Source: an uncultured Lactobacillus sp. (lineage in GTDB: Bacteria; Bacillota; Bacilli; Lactobacillales; Lactobacillaceae). From it: DNA of 64,000 nt. The number at the start of each line of letters is the position of its first letter. The stretch's first letter is position 1. The stretch covers positions 1 through 64,000 of the forward strand of contig CALFSK010000049.1 in assembly GCA_937916845.1 (NCBI GenBank), given 5' to 3'. Of this stretch, positions 43,732 to 53,401 are shown piece after piece. The notes under the pieces are model-generated. The model did not search any database. It was not told where the DNA came from and saw nothing but the letters and a program-made list of their open reading frames with translations. Both the position numbers and the translations under genes were made by a program.

Positions 43732-44355
43732 TTAATTCTCGCCCACTTCATCTTGGTAAGCCGTATATGCCTGCGTCAACCAATCTGTCGGCAACTCTTT
43801 TGTCGTAATCAAATACTTGTAGTCATACAAATTAGGTAGAAAAGGTAACTTGAGAAAAGTTTTTGCAAACGCATTGGCCGCAATCTCACTTGTCCGTAAG
43901 ATTGTCCCGTAGCGTTGCCAACCAAATACTTTCGTTAATTTTACCTTGGCAAGCTGTTCGTTAACGGGCGTGGCTTTTTCCATTTCCCAATAGTGAAAAA
44001 ACTCATGTGCTAAGTGAATCTTCAACGCTTGATCATAAGATAAACCACCTGAACGCGCCAAATTTTCAATCGATTCTTTGTAATAAGTCACTTTTTCTGT
44101 ATGGTCAGGCCCCTCTTCGAACTGTGCCCGTAGTTTAGTTTTAAAGAGCTGACCGGATTTTTCGACCTTAACAATTTTAATATTTGCCTGCTCATATAAA
44201 CGGGTAATTGATGCCGTCGGTACTTGCAAAGCAGCTTTCTGGCCAATTTCCAGTGCCTGGGTAATATAACTTCTACGTGCTTCAGGGGGAATCTTATTAA
44301 ACAGTAAATCCTGTTTAAGCTCTAAATATCCCAAAAATTCATCTGAATAGGCCAT
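43732..44355 (-). CDS. Zincin-like protein with HExxH motif
   Basis: A 207-residue soluble protein with HLAHEFFHYWEME (HExxH zinc motif, about 115) and, 40 residues later, SEIAANAFAKTFLKLP, resembling the ExxANxFA third-ligand helix of ImmA/IrrE peptidases. No helix-turn-helix partner is adjacent. It is the last gene of the HyuA-like operon, 20 bases downstream. Peptidase activity is inferred from the motif only. Confidence 0.6.
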   Translation of the reverse strand: MAYSDEFLGYLELKQDLLFNKIPPEARRSYITQALEIGQKAALQVPTASITRLYEQANIKIVKVEKSGQLFKTKLRAQFEEGPDHTEKVTYYKESIENLARSGGLSYDQALKIHLAHEFFHYWEMEKATPVNEQLAKVKLTKVFGWQRYGTILRTSEIAANAFAKTFLKLPFLPNLYDYKYLITTKELPTDWLTQAYTAYQDEVGEN

Positions 44356-44375
44356 TAGTTCCTCCTAAAGTTAAG

Positions 44376-46505
44376 CTATTTATAGGCAACGGCGATGAGG
44401 TGATCATCATCCTTTACCATTTCCAACTCTACATCAACAATTGACATTAATTGCTCAATCGTCTGCATCCCCGTTAAGTCTAGCATCTTTTCTTTATAGA
44501 ATAAGAAGACTTTTGGGATGGTCGCATTGGCGTCCGAGTAGGTCGTGTGGTCATCAATAAATGGGACTAGTGCATCATCGACTTCGTTCTTCTTACAGTG
44601 CAACGTAAACGTGTTCTTCTGTTTAAAACGAATCACGCCTTCACGGTCAATGACACAGCTATCGGTCTTTTTACGCTTAAAGAACAACATCCCACTAACA
44701 GTCGTTGCGTTTAGCAGTTTCCAACGTCCTGTTTCACTATCTAAACCAACACTATTGATATCAGCGCCCAGTGCATTAGCTGCTAATTCACGGTACTGTT
44801 GTTCATCCAAAGCCGTTTCACTGAAGTTCTTTTGCCGCAGTTCAGTTGCACCAGTTGCTACCGCCCGTACAACGTTATGCTGTGCATCAATTTCAATGTT
44901 TACATCAACGGTATCTTCATTGGCACCAGATTGGGTAATCTTTTCGATAACATCCGCCCGAATTTGCTTAATATCTTGATCGGTTGGGTTAGTCAATGAC
45001 CGTTCGATCTGTTCACGCACCATTGCTAATGCGACCCCAATCGTTGAGATGTAAGGCGCATTTTTTGCAATTTTGAATTCATTTTTAAATGCTTCTGCTA
45101 ATGGCGGCGTCACAATCGACGCACTCCCCCCGCCACCAATAAAGGTCACCATGTGAGGGTCAAGATCATAATCAGCAATCAAATCCTGAATAGTTGGCGA
45201 TAACTTGGCAATGGCCCGGTCAACAACTTGACGAGCCGCTTCCTTGCCCGTGATTCCTAAATGTTGACCTAATGCTTCCCAGGCAATCGCATTACTTTCA
45301 TCAATACCATGTGCGTAATCTTCATCCGGTACATAGCCTAATAAATTAGCCGCACCAGCAAGGGTGTACGAATACACACCCTCATCCGTTTTAACAACGG
45401 CGTATTCCGCCGGGTCACTTGGACGTGGTGAAACGTATTCCACCGTCGGATGACTAAACTTATCAGCCGGTGTAAAGCATTCATAGTCTAAATTCGCAAT
45501 GTGAGCACTCCGCGGACCAACATCCACAATTTTGCCGTCAGTAATTCGAACCATACTACCACCAGCGACACCTAGCGTCCGCACGTCTAGTGAACGCAGA
45601 TAAGTCTTATGTCCACCGACCTGTGCGTATTTGATCATGACTTTCCCATTTTTAATAACGGAAATGTCCACACTGGTCCCACCGACTTCGAAGAAGATCC
45701 CGTCACTCACTTTTTCGTACATCAGTGCACCGGCAACCCCCGCTGCTAATCCTGAAAGCATCGTCAAGATTGGCCGTTTACGAACTTCATTGATACTCAT
45801 GACACCGCCATCACAACGCATGATCATCAAGTTACTTTTAATGTTTGTGTCAACGACCGCTTGTTCCGTCATGTTAGCAGTTTGCATCATCTTAGGAATC
45901 AACGAGGCGTTGATAACCGCCGTCCTTGTCCGCATTTTCAGTCCGTATAATTCTGAGATTTCATGTCCACCAGTGGCGTACAAGCCCTTTTTTTGTGCAA
46001 CATCGATTACCGCTAATTCATTAGTTGGGTCATCGACACTGTACGCTTCACTCGCCACCATAACTTCACAATTGTCTTTCTTTAAATCATCAATCGTGTC
46101 CGAAACAAGTTGTTCTGTCAACTTGCCAGAATCAAGGAACCGACTCTCCGTTTTGAGAAACTTTTTAGGTGCTAATTCGATTGGTGGCACCTTAGTTTCT
46201 TTTTGGGCACCTTTACCATCTAATCCAGTTCCCATACCGATAATTCCTACACTCGCAACGTCCCCTTCCAACAATGCGTTGGTAGCTTGGGTCGTCCCAT
46301 GAGCAATAAAAACAACGTCTTCAGGTGCAATATGCCCTTTTTCTAGAAGCTCCTTAATAATTCGGACAATCCCAACGGCCACACCTTCTTCGTGTGTCGT
46401 CGGAATTTTAATTTTGTTAACGATTTCATAAGTCTCATCATCAATGGCAACGGCATCTGTAAACGTCCCACCAACATCAATTCCAATTCTAACTTTTCTA
46501 CCCAT
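44376..46505 (-). CDS. Hydantoinase/oxoprolinase A family ATPase, HyuA-like
   Basis: A 709-residue protein with an actin-like ATPase fold: RIGIDVGGTFTDAVAIDDET at the N-terminus, AHGTTQATNALLEGDVA, FFEVGGTSVDISVI and FIGGGGSASIVTPPLAEAF. Relatives hydrolyse hydantoins or 5-oxoproline, or carboxylate ketones, using ATP and normally a HyuB partner. No HyuB gene is here. The ATG at 46505 follows AAGGGTG by 6 bases. In operon with a permease and an FAD oxidoreductase. Confidence 0.8.
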   Translation of the reverse strand: MGRKVRIGIDVGGTFTDAVAIDDETYEIVNKIKIPTTHEEGVAVGIVRIIKELLEKGHIAPEDVVFIAHGTTQATNALLEGDVASVGIIGMGTGLDGKGAQKETKVPPIELAPKKFLKTESRFLDSGKLTEQLVSDTIDDLKKDNCEVMVASEAYSVDDPTNELAVIDVAQKKGLYATGGHEISELYGLKMRTRTAVINASLIPKMMQTANMTEQAVVDTNIKSNLMIMRCDGGVMSINEVRKRPILTMLSGLAAGVAGALMYEKVSDGIFFEVGGTSVDISVIKNGKVMIKYAQVGGHKTYLRSLDVRTLGVAGGSMVRITDGKIVDVGPRSAHIANLDYECFTPADKFSHPTVEYVSPRPSDPAEYAVVKTDEGVYSYTLAGAANLLGYVPDEDYAHGIDESNAIAWEALGQHLGITGKEAARQVVDRAIAKLSPTIQDLIADYDLDPHMVTFIGGGGSASIVTPPLAEAFKNEFKIAKNAPYISTIGVALAMVREQIERSLTNPTDQDIKQIRADVIEKITQSGANEDTVDVNIEIDAQHNVVRAVATGATELRQKNFSETALDEQQYRELAANALGADINSVGLDSETGRWKLLNATTVSGMLFFKRKKTDSCVIDREGVIRFKQKNTFTLHCKKNEVDDALVPFIDDHTTYSDANATIPKVFLFYKEKMLDLTGMQTIEQLMSIVDVELEMVKDDDHLIAVAYK

Positions 46506-46520
46506 CAAGATCACCCTTTA

Positions 46521-47807
46521 CTAATAAAGCATAAATGACGCAACAATCAATCCAACAAAGGTTGAAGCTGCTAACCAGAACAACGTTTTCTTCAAAATAT
46601 CATTGACATCCGTCTTGGTAAAATCAGCGACCCAGACGTTTTGTGAGTTAGTTGGATCACAAACTGCTTGAACGTTACTGTCTAAACGTAAGGCAACCAT
46701 TGCGGCAATTGGATTCATTCCACCGGCAACTAGTAAAGTTAAGATTCCTGAACCTAATCCCCAAACGTTTAATGGTCCACGGTAAATGGCTAATGGTGAT
46801 AACAATCCAAAAATCAGAATAAACATCAATTGATTTTGTGGCACGATTAATTGAATAGCTGGCTTTAAGATAGCGGCAACTTGAGGCGCCATGACACTAT
46901 TCAATAACATCCCAATTCCCATCATCAAACCAATCGCACCCGCAACATCTTGAATCCCTTCAACAGCGGCACTGCTGACAACGTGAACTGGTTTTTTCGG
47001 TGTGCTCAAAATTAACGCTGCAATAATCCCGATAATAATAGAAATAACTAATGGCATCTTAAATGCAAACACGAGAACAACCGGAACGATTGGTGCAATT
47101 AAAGCAATCGAACGAACTTGCTTTGAGCCACCGCCCATGTTACCGTTTGGCATTGCCCATGCACGGCGTTTTTTTCCGGAAAACTTAACGAAGAAGACAA
47201 TCATTAAAATAGCAACGATGATGAGTGGAATCCCACAAATCCAAGACCATTTAGTAACCGTTGCGAGTGGTAATTTCAGAACATCAATATAAACTGCTAA
47301 AGTTGAAACTGAGAAAGTAACCCCAATCCCGTTTGCTAGTAATAGGATAATCCCTGCAAGCGTAGGTGTTAGCCCTGCTGAAATCATAATTGGAATAATA
47401 ATGGTCCCAACTAAGATGACCATTCCTAAACCATTACTTGCGGCAAAGATAATAGAACAAACTGCTAGAAATCCTAATGAAATTGCTAATGTTCGATCAC
47501 CAGCCAATTCTGCGGCTTTTTTGATAATCGCTTCCGTAACACCAATTTTACTCAAAACTTTCCCAAAAATTGACCCAAAGATCAAACCTGAAATAGCCGT
47601 GGACATTCGCATTGATCCGAGTTCCAACACATCTTTGGCAATGGTATATATTTTTTCATCGCCTGAAATAACTGGGACTCCAGCAATCAGTGCCATAATA
47701 ATTGCCATGATTGGCAAGGCGAGCAAAGTCGGTAATTTTCTGGCCATCATCAACGCAACCATGATGGCAAACACGGCAAGAATGCCGATAACTTGTACAG
47801 TTTCCAT
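46521..47807 (-). CDS. Permease, gluconate/citrate-transporter-like
   Basis: A 428-residue protein with about 11 membrane helices, signature ASNGLGMVILVGTIIIPIM and repeated glycine-rich re-entrant segments seen in the GntP/CitM-type ion transporter superfamily. It likely imports an organic anion that is the substrate of the neighbouring enzymes. GGAGGG precedes the ATG at 47807. Substrate unknown. Confidence 0.7.
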   Translation of the reverse strand: METVQVIGILAVFAIMVALMMARKLPTLLALPIMAIIMALIAGVPVISGDEKIYTIAKDVLELGSMRMSTAISGLIFGSIFGKVLSKIGVTEAIIKKAAELAGDRTLAISLGFLAVCSIIFAASNGLGMVILVGTIIIPIMISAGLTPTLAGIILLLANGIGVTFSVSTLAVYIDVLKLPLATVTKWSWICGIPLIIVAILMIVFFVKFSGKKRRAWAMPNGNMGGGSKQVRSIALIAPIVPVVLVFAFKMPLVISIIIGIIAALILSTPKKPVHVVSSAAVEGIQDVAGAIGLMMGIGMLLNSVMAPQVAAILKPAIQLIVPQNQLMFILIFGLLSPLAIYRGPLNVWGLGSGILTLLVAGGMNPIAAMVALRLDSNVQAVCDPTNSQNVWVADFTKTDVNDILKKTLFWLAASTFVGLIVASFMLY

Positions 47808-47824
47808 AGTACCCTCCAAAAAAT

Positions 47825-49237
47825 TTATTTTTCGATATAACTGCCTTGTGCAATTAACGTTGTTTGTAATTCTTCCGTATCAATCTTCTGAACAGATTGC
47901 CCATGTTGAACAGCTTGAGCAGCCGCAGTTCCACAAGCTTGGCCTAACGCCGTCATCGTTGGTGTGGTTCGAATCGCTGCTTGAGCCTCAAAACTTGCGG
48001 AAACACACCGTCCCGTCACTAATAAGTTGTTAAATTCATTAGTCACCATAATTTCATAGGGAATCTGGTAATAACTGTCCATGACTTTACGATCAAAAGT
48101 CTGACTAGTCATCTCACTGGCCGTCTTGGCGTGTACAGATGAGGTTCCTTCCCCTTTAGGATTATGAATATCAATCGGATAACCATTATGTGCAATCGTC
48201 GAAGTAAACTTCTTACTTTGAAGAACGTCATCCCCGGTCAAAACGTAGCGTCCTTTAATTTGCCGCGAGCCCCGAATTCCCACACTTGGTCCAGAATAGG
48301 CAATCTTAGCATTTTGGAAGCCTGGAATATGATGAACTAAAAATTGATATAATTCCTGACACTGTTTCCGGCCAACCATTTCTGCATGCGTTAAACTCTT
48401 GGCATCAACCCCATTTTCATTAATAATACGGGTCGTATTTAAAATAAATTCGCCAGGATTATTCGTTTCAAAGAAGAGAATGTCCTCACGGGGAATTGAA
48501 ATCTCGCCGTTTGCTTTAGCCTTTTTGAATTCATCGTTGAACCCGATAAAGGACAAATTGTGCACGTGTTTCATGACTCTCAAATCACGATTAAGTCGTG
48601 GAAAGCGTGCCGGATCTTTTAGAACCGTCGCCCGGAGTTGCTCAGTATCAACGCCATAAATTTTCAAATTCATTGTTAATGGTTGCGCTGCGTGGTCACT
48701 CTCACGACCATACTGGAATGGGACACCGCTCATGGTCGCCAAGTCGGCATCCCCAGTCGCATCAATAAACACATCCGCAGTAATTGCTGATACACCATCT
48801 TTATTGGTTACGTATAGTTTGGTAATTTCATTATCTTGTTGCTCCGAACCCGTTAGGTAGGAGTGAAATAAAACGTCACATCCTGCTTCCGTCACCATTT
48901 GATCCAAAACATATTTCAAACCTTCAGCATCAAACGGTGTCACGTAAGAAATATAGTTTGTTGAATCTAGCACATGTCCCGGTGAATAATGTCCTGCAAC
49001 CAAGCGATCAACGATCTCTTGACCGATACCTTTGATTACCTGCTTCTCACCTGCAAAAAACGTCATCATGGGACCAACTCCCATGGCGGTTAATGACCCG
49101 CCAAAGTAGCCGTGCTGATCAATAATTAATACTTTCGCACCATTGCGTGCAGCGGAAATTGCTGCACAGACGCCGGATACACCACCACCCATAACAACAA
49201 CGTTATAGTGGCTTTCTTCTTTATTAATCTTAAGCAT
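47825..49237 (-). CDS. FAD-dependent oxidoreductase
   Basis: A 470-residue flavoprotein: VVVMGGGVSGVCAAISAARNG (Rossmann), HGYFGGSLTAMGVGP, VFIDATGDADLATMSGVP, then a C-terminal LLVTGRCVSASFEAQAAIR segment that closes the FAD site. It belongs to the PF12831-type group related to fumarate reductase flavoproteins. No covalent-flavin signature or signal peptide is seen, so it is cytoplasmic. The ATG at 49237 follows TGGAGG by 7 bases. First gene of the operon, with a strong promoter and cre site. Confidence 0.8.
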   Translation of the reverse strand: MLKINKEESHYNVVVMGGGVSGVCAAISAARNGAKVLIIDQHGYFGGSLTAMGVGPMMTFFAGEKQVIKGIGQEIVDRLVAGHYSPGHVLDSTNYISYVTPFDAEGLKYVLDQMVTEAGCDVLFHSYLTGSEQQDNEITKLYVTNKDGVSAITADVFIDATGDADLATMSGVPFQYGRESDHAAQPLTMNLKIYGVDTEQLRATVLKDPARFPRLNRDLRVMKHVHNLSFIGFNDEFKKAKANGEISIPREDILFFETNNPGEFILNTTRIINENGVDAKSLTHAEMVGRKQCQELYQFLVHHIPGFQNAKIAYSGPSVGIRGSRQIKGRYVLTGDDVLQSKKFTSTIAHNGYPIDIHNPKGEGTSSVHAKTASEMTSQTFDRKVMDSYYQIPYEIMVTNEFNNLLVTGRCVSASFEAQAAIRTTPTMTALGQACGTAAAQAVQHGQSVQKIDTEELQTTLIAQGSYIEK

Positions 49238-49261
49238 CGCTGAGCCTCCAAAGTTTGATTG

Positions 49262-49310
49262 TGTTAGCGCTTTCACAATCTTAATATACAACACTTTCAA
49301 TTTATGTCAA
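49262..49310 (-). promoter_or_regulatory. Promoter with downstream cre site
   Basis: Minus-strand TTGACA (49305-49310), 16-bp spacer, TATATT (49283-49288). A cre match TGTTAGCGCTTTCA (49262-49275) lies at the start of the transcript, where CcpA would act as a roadblock. Divergent from the RpiR gene. Confidence 0.75.
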
Positions 49311-49479
49311 CGTTTTTGAATATTTTTTTTAGTTTTTCTGACAGTTTCTGATTTTTCGAGAACTTTTTACAAACATCCTCGATTGAGATTGCCCCTGTTT
49401 AGGAGTACAATATGTAAGATAAACGCCGGTATAAAGGGAATTTTAAAATATCTCATCAACAATTAAGGGAATGAATACG

Positions 49480-50337
49480 ATGCAATCTGCAGTAATTATG
49501 AAAATCTTGTCGTTGCAATCGAGTTTCACTGTCAGCGAGAATGACATTGCGCAGTTTGTGACACGTGAACCCGAGTCCGTTATTACGAGTACCATTACGG
49601 AATTAGCTAAAAAAATCAATACATCCGAAGCAAGTATTAATCGTTTTTGTAAAAAAATCGGTTATAAGGGATTTAATAGCTTTAAAGTCGCTTTAGCACA
49701 AAGTAACTTTCAACGTGAACAAACCACGCAATCCGCAACTCATGAAAGCAACACGATTGAAGAGATGTCGAGCGATTACCGTTCAATGATTATGAACACC
49801 TCTGCCATGTTAGAAATGAACACCATTCAAAAAGCAACTAAGCTCATCAAAGCCGCCACCGTGGTTCACGTGATTGCACTCTACACCACGTCTTTTGTGG
49901 CGCAGGAATTTTCGTTTAAACTACGGCAACTAGGTATGAACGTCAGAGTTTATACGGAAATGCTTGAAGTCCAACTTGGTATGGCTAACATGGATAAGAA
50001 CTCCATTGTCATTGCAATCGTGCCATCAGTGGCCAGTCGCGACGTGATTTCATTCATTACGACCGCTAAGGAACACAATGCAAACGTTGTATTGATTTCC
50101 GGTAACGATAGTACGGAAGTCAATGACTCCGTCGACGTAAAGCTCATCGTGCCTGATCATATGTTGGCGCATAACCCACTCATCTTTTCTAACTCACTAA
50201 TGTTTTCCTTCGTGACTGATATTCTAATCGCCGAACTAATCTCCAATGACAAGAATTTAAAACAACGCAAGCTGAATAGTGACACCATCATTAATTCATT
50301 TCAAAGTGCCAATAGCGGCTTGTTTGAACGCTATTAA
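49480..50337 (+). CDS. RpiR family transcriptional regulator
   Basis: A 285-residue regulator with an N-terminal helix-turn-helix (ELAKKINTSEASINRFCKKIG, about 44) and a C-terminal SIS phosphosugar-binding domain (about 120-250). The family controls sugar or sugar-acid catabolism. Divergent from the FAD/permease/HyuA-like operon, which it probably controls. AAGGGA lies 9 bases before the ATG at 49480. Confidence 0.85.
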   Translation: MQSAVIMKILSLQSSFTVSENDIAQFVTREPESVITSTITELAKKINTSEASINRFCKKIGYKGFNSFKVALAQSNFQREQTTQSATHESNTIEEMSSDYRSMIMNTSAMLEMNTIQKATKLIKAATVVHVIALYTTSFVAQEFSFKLRQLGMNVRVYTEMLEVQLGMANMDKNSIVIAIVPSVASRDVISFITTAKEHNANVVLISGNDSTEVNDSVDVKLIVPDHMLAHNPLIFSNSLMFSFVTDILIAELISNDKNLKQRKLNSDTIINSFQSANSGLFERY

Positions 50338-50340
50338 ACT

Positions 50341-50392
50341 AAAACAGGGAACGAAAGTCATTATGTCATGACCTTCGTTCCCTGTTTTAGTT
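50341..50392. terminator. Bidirectional terminator
   Basis: AAAACAGGGAACGAA/TTCGTTCCCTGTTTT with inner GTCAT/ATGAC; shared by the RpiR and fructokinase genes. Confidence 0.85.
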
Positions 50393-50397
50393 TTAAT

Positions 50398-51267
50398 TTA
50401 TTTCAGTAAATCTGCCGCCATGGCATAGTCCCCGACCGTGGCTGAGCCGTTATTTGGTACTTGTGACCGCACAATCAGATCATCTAAATCCGGTAACGCA
50501 ACGTAGTTATTATTCAACTGTTCCACGTATTTGCGGATTTTAGGCATTTCAGCATCGCTTAACACGGAGCCCCCAAATACAATCTTTTCGGGCGCAAAAT
50601 TCAAGTAAGTATTGAAGACCAACTGCGCAGCGTAGTAACTGACATAATCAAACACCACGTTATCCCGTGACAAGTCTTCACCACGTTGACCCGTTCTTTT
50701 TTCAATCGCTGGACCGGCAGCCATTCCTTCAAAACAACGGTTACCATGGAACGGGCAAACCCCTTCAAAGTGATCATCTGGGTGCGCCACGACCATCGTG
50801 TGCCCCATTTCCGAGTGGGCCCGTCCACCGATGAAATGACCATCCTGAATGGCACCGCCACCAATTCCAGTCCCAATCGTGAAATAAACTAACGAATGAT
50901 TGGTTTCACCGGCACCAAAACGATATTCACCATAAGCTGACGCGTTAACGTCGGTAGTAAATGCAATCGGCACGTTCAGAGCGGCTTTCAACGTTCCCAC
51001 GATGTCTGCACCTTCCCATCCCTTTTTAGGTGTAGCAAGGACATGACCGTACGTTGCTGAATCTTTGCGAATATCAATCGGACCAAACGACCCAATTCCT
51101 AACGCGTCGACAGGATGGGCTTCAAAAAACGCCACACATTTTCCTAAGGTTTCTTCAGGCGTCGTCGTCGCAATGCGCGCACGCTCCTGTGTCTGCATCG
51201 TTTCGTCTGCGACCGCTACCACAAACTTGGTTCCGCCGGCTTCAATACTACCCAATCTTTTATTCAT
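50398..51267 (-). CDS. scrK: Fructokinase, ROK family
   Basis: A 289-residue ROK kinase phosphorylating fructose at C6. IEAGGTKFVVAVAD (phosphate loop), TDVNASAYGEYRFGAG with the catalytic Asp, FTIGTGIGGGAI, and the zinc-binding HFEGVCPFHGNRCFEG. AGAGGAG precedes the ATG by 9 bases. A cre-like site overlaps the -10 region. Gene symbol assigned by family. Confidence 0.85.
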   Translation of the reverse strand: MNKRLGSIEAGGTKFVVAVADETMQTQERARIATTTPEETLGKCVAFFEAHPVDALGIGSFGPIDIRKDSATYGHVLATPKKGWEGADIVGTLKAALNVPIAFTTDVNASAYGEYRFGAGETNHSLVYFTIGTGIGGGAIQDGHFIGGRAHSEMGHTMVVAHPDDHFEGVCPFHGNRCFEGMAAGPAIEKRTGQRGEDLSRDNVVFDYVSYYAAQLVFNTYLNFAPEKIVFGGSVLSDAEMPKIRKYVEQLNNNYVALPDLDDLIVRSQVPNNGSATVGDYAMAADLLK

Positions 51268-51293
51268 TTACGTATACTCCTCTTAATTTCGTT

Positions 51294-51335
51294 TGAATGC
51301 GATTACATTATAGCATTTCATAAATTACCAGTCAT
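51294..51335 (-). promoter_or_regulatory. Fructokinase promoter with cre-like site
   Basis: Minus-strand ATGACT (51330-51335), 17-bp spacer, TATAAT (51307-51312). A cre-like sequence TGTAATCGCATTCA (51294-51307) abuts the -10 box. Confidence 0.65.
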
Positions 51336-51414
51336 CCTGAAAAATATATTCGATTCGACTTTTAAAGCTTGAACCGTGATATCAGCGACAACCGGACTAA
51401 GTCATATTTATAAC

Positions 51415-51848
51415 CTAAAGATTGAAAGTACTAGACCTAGTTCAGTCGTTGCTTTAGCACTGCTTATCGTTAGAAAACCAGCATTTTTAAGCGCTTCGCC
51501 GGCAGAATCAGTAGGCCATGGGGTCGGCTACAGACAAGGACGGTCTGGAACTTCAATTCAGATCTGATAACCCACGTCTTTGAATTGCCCCGCAAGGCTG
51601 ATTGACTCCGCTAACAATAGTCTTACTATTGTTATTTTAGTCGGATGATCGGAGGTTGTCGCTGATGGCATCAGTCGTGAAGGTGGTGTTAGGACCGGCG
51701 TTTTTTCCGGTCGTTACACCACGGACGGTCCGTAACAATTGCGACTTTTGCAATTGTTACAGGCGAGGGGCTAGACCGCTCCTCAGGCTAGCCCCGGTCC
51801 CACGACCGCATGTCATCAGTGGCGACCGGACTAAGTCATATTTATAAC
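51415..51848 (+). repeat. Composite structured repeat E7 (module A truncated, module B full)
   Basis: Leader CTAAAGATTGAAAG at 51415; module A lacks its third hairpin and closing 3' arm; TCTTACTATTGTTATT tail; module B (51648-51832) complete with hairpins GGACCGG...CCGGTC, GTAACA...TGTTAC and GGGGCTAG...CTAGCCCC. The element is flanked by a 24-bp direct repeat (51391-51414 and 51825-51848), the left copy being the 3' end of an earlier element. Confidence 0.85.
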
Positions 51849-51849
51849 T

Positions 51850-51885
51850 AAAAAACCAGCAACTCACTGATTGAGTTGCTGGTTC
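51850..51885 (-). terminator. Terminator of asd
   Basis: AACCAGCAACTCA-ATCAGT-GAGTTGCTGGTT followed on the minus strand by TTTTTA. Confidence 0.85.
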
Positions 51886-51893
51886 TATTAAGC

Positions 51894-52952
51894 TTATTGC
51901 ATGTGTAATAAGCCCATCTTTTCCATCGTTTCGGCAATCTGTACAGAGTTCCATGCGGCACCCTTTAACATGTTGTCTGAAACATCCCACATCTGGAAGG
52001 CTTGCGGTGTTTCTTGGTCTGGACGAATCCGACCAACGAAAGTATCGCGGGAACCTTCAGCGTCGTGAGCTTGTGGATAAATTTGATGATCAGGATCGTC
52101 TTTTAATACGATGCCCGGAGCTTTTGCCAAAACATCTTGGATGTCTTTGACCGTTGCCTTAGGATCTTCAACTTCAAAGTAAATTGATTCTGAATGGGCT
52201 ACGGGAACGGGAATCCGTACACAAGTAGCGGTTACTTTGATGTCTTTACTATCCATATCACCTGACATGATCTTTTTGGTTTCGTGAATCATCTTCCACT
52301 CTTCATGAGTGTAGCCATCTTCTTCAAACACGTCGATTTGTGGTAGCGCGTTAAAAGCAATTGGGTAGTGTTTCTTGTCGCCAGAGACTGGTAAGATATG
52401 GGCTTCCATATCCTTGCCATCAAGGTAAGCTTGCGTTTCATCACGCAATTCCTTTAAGGCCCGGTTCCCGGCACCACTAACGGCTTGATAAGTTGAGACA
52501 ATGACGCGCTTTAGCCCAAAGGCCTTACGAATCGGTTCGAGAGCAACCACCATTTGGATTGTTGAGCAGTTCGGGTTAGCCACGATACCGTGGTGCGCCT
52601 TTAATGCTTCTGGGTTAACTTCAGGAACGACCAATGGAATTTTCGGATCCATCCGGAAAGCACTGGTATTATCAACAACTACCGCACCCCGTTTAACAGC
52701 TTCTGGGGCAAACTTTTTCGATACGGAACCACCCGCTGAGAAAAGGGCCAAATCAATTCCTTCAAATGATTCGGGAACCGTTTCTTCAACAGTTAAAGGT
52801 TGACCGTTGAATTGCAATTGTTTCCCTGCTGAACGACTTGATGCCAATAGCTTAACCGAATTGACTGGTAAACTTGTTTGTTCCACCATTTTGATCATCC
52901 GTGCACCAACTGCACCGGTTGCACCGACAATCGCGACGTTATATCCACTCAC
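51894..52952 (-). CDS. asd: Aspartate-semialdehyde dehydrogenase
   Basis: A 352-residue enzyme reducing aspartyl phosphate to the semialdehyde, feeding lysine, threonine and methionine. [15 protein letters not shown] (NADP fold), catalytic Cys in [12 protein letters not shown] (about 130), [13 protein letters not shown], and His in [12 protein letters not shown]. The start is GTG at 52952, 8 bases after GAGG; TATAAT lies further upstream. Monocistronic. Its product is the substrate of Hom encoded earlier in the window. Confidence 0.9.
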   Translation of the reverse strand: MSGYNVAIVGATGAVGARMIKMVEQTSLPVNSVKLLASSRSAGKQLQFNGQPLTVEETVPESFEGIDLALFSAGGSVSKKFAPEAVKRGAVVVDNTSAFRMDPKIPLVVPEVNPEALKAHHGIVANPNCSTIQMVVALEPIRKAFGLKRVIVSTYQAVSGAGNRALKELRDETQAYLDGKDMEAHILPVSGDKKHYPIAFNALPQIDVFEEDGYTHEEWKMIHETKKIMSGDMDSKDIKVTATCVRIPVPVAHSESIYFEVEDPKATVKDIQDVLAKAPGIVLKDDPDHQIYPQAHDAEGSRDTFVGRIRPDQETPQAFQMWDVSDNMLKGAAWNSVQIAETMEKMGLLHMQ

Positions 52953-53182
52953 AATGAAGACCTCGCTTTGATAGTTATTGAAACATTATTATAGCACGAT
53001 TTTAAAGATTAGAAAACAATGAGTTAATTTAATTATAAATTACTAATGTCAATTAGCCTAGACTCAGATTCATTCGGCGGATACTAACCTCAATCGAGAA
53101 AGTGCGAGAATCCGATGTGCACACGCCTAACTTATACGGATACCACGACGACTTGCCACGTTCCATTCATTGACCGAGCCGA

Positions 53183-53401
53183 CTAGTGGCGTTGCTTCAA
53201 GAAGTGGTCAAATTCGGTATTAATCGCTTGGCGAACGCGGGAATCTTCTAAATCCGCCTTCGTCATTTTTTGATCACCAGTGACCCGACTAACAACTTGT
53301 AGATAACCAAATAAAACCTGACTTGGATCCATGTGGTACTGACTTGCCAACGAGACGGCCAAATCATACCGATCCGGTCCCATCAATGCAGAATAATCCA
53401 T
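53183..53401 (-). CDS. Hypothetical protein, 72 aa
   Basis: A small acidic-to-neutral helical protein (MDYSALMGPDRYDLAVSLAS...). AGGAGG precedes the ATG by about 9 bases, so translation is credible. No motif recognised. The 180 bases between it and asd show no repeat or RNA structure I can identify. Confidence 0.65.
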   Translation of the reverse strand: MDYSALMGPDRYDLAVSLASQYHMDPSQVLFGYLQVVSRVTGDQKMTKADLEDSRVRQAINTEFDHFLKQRH

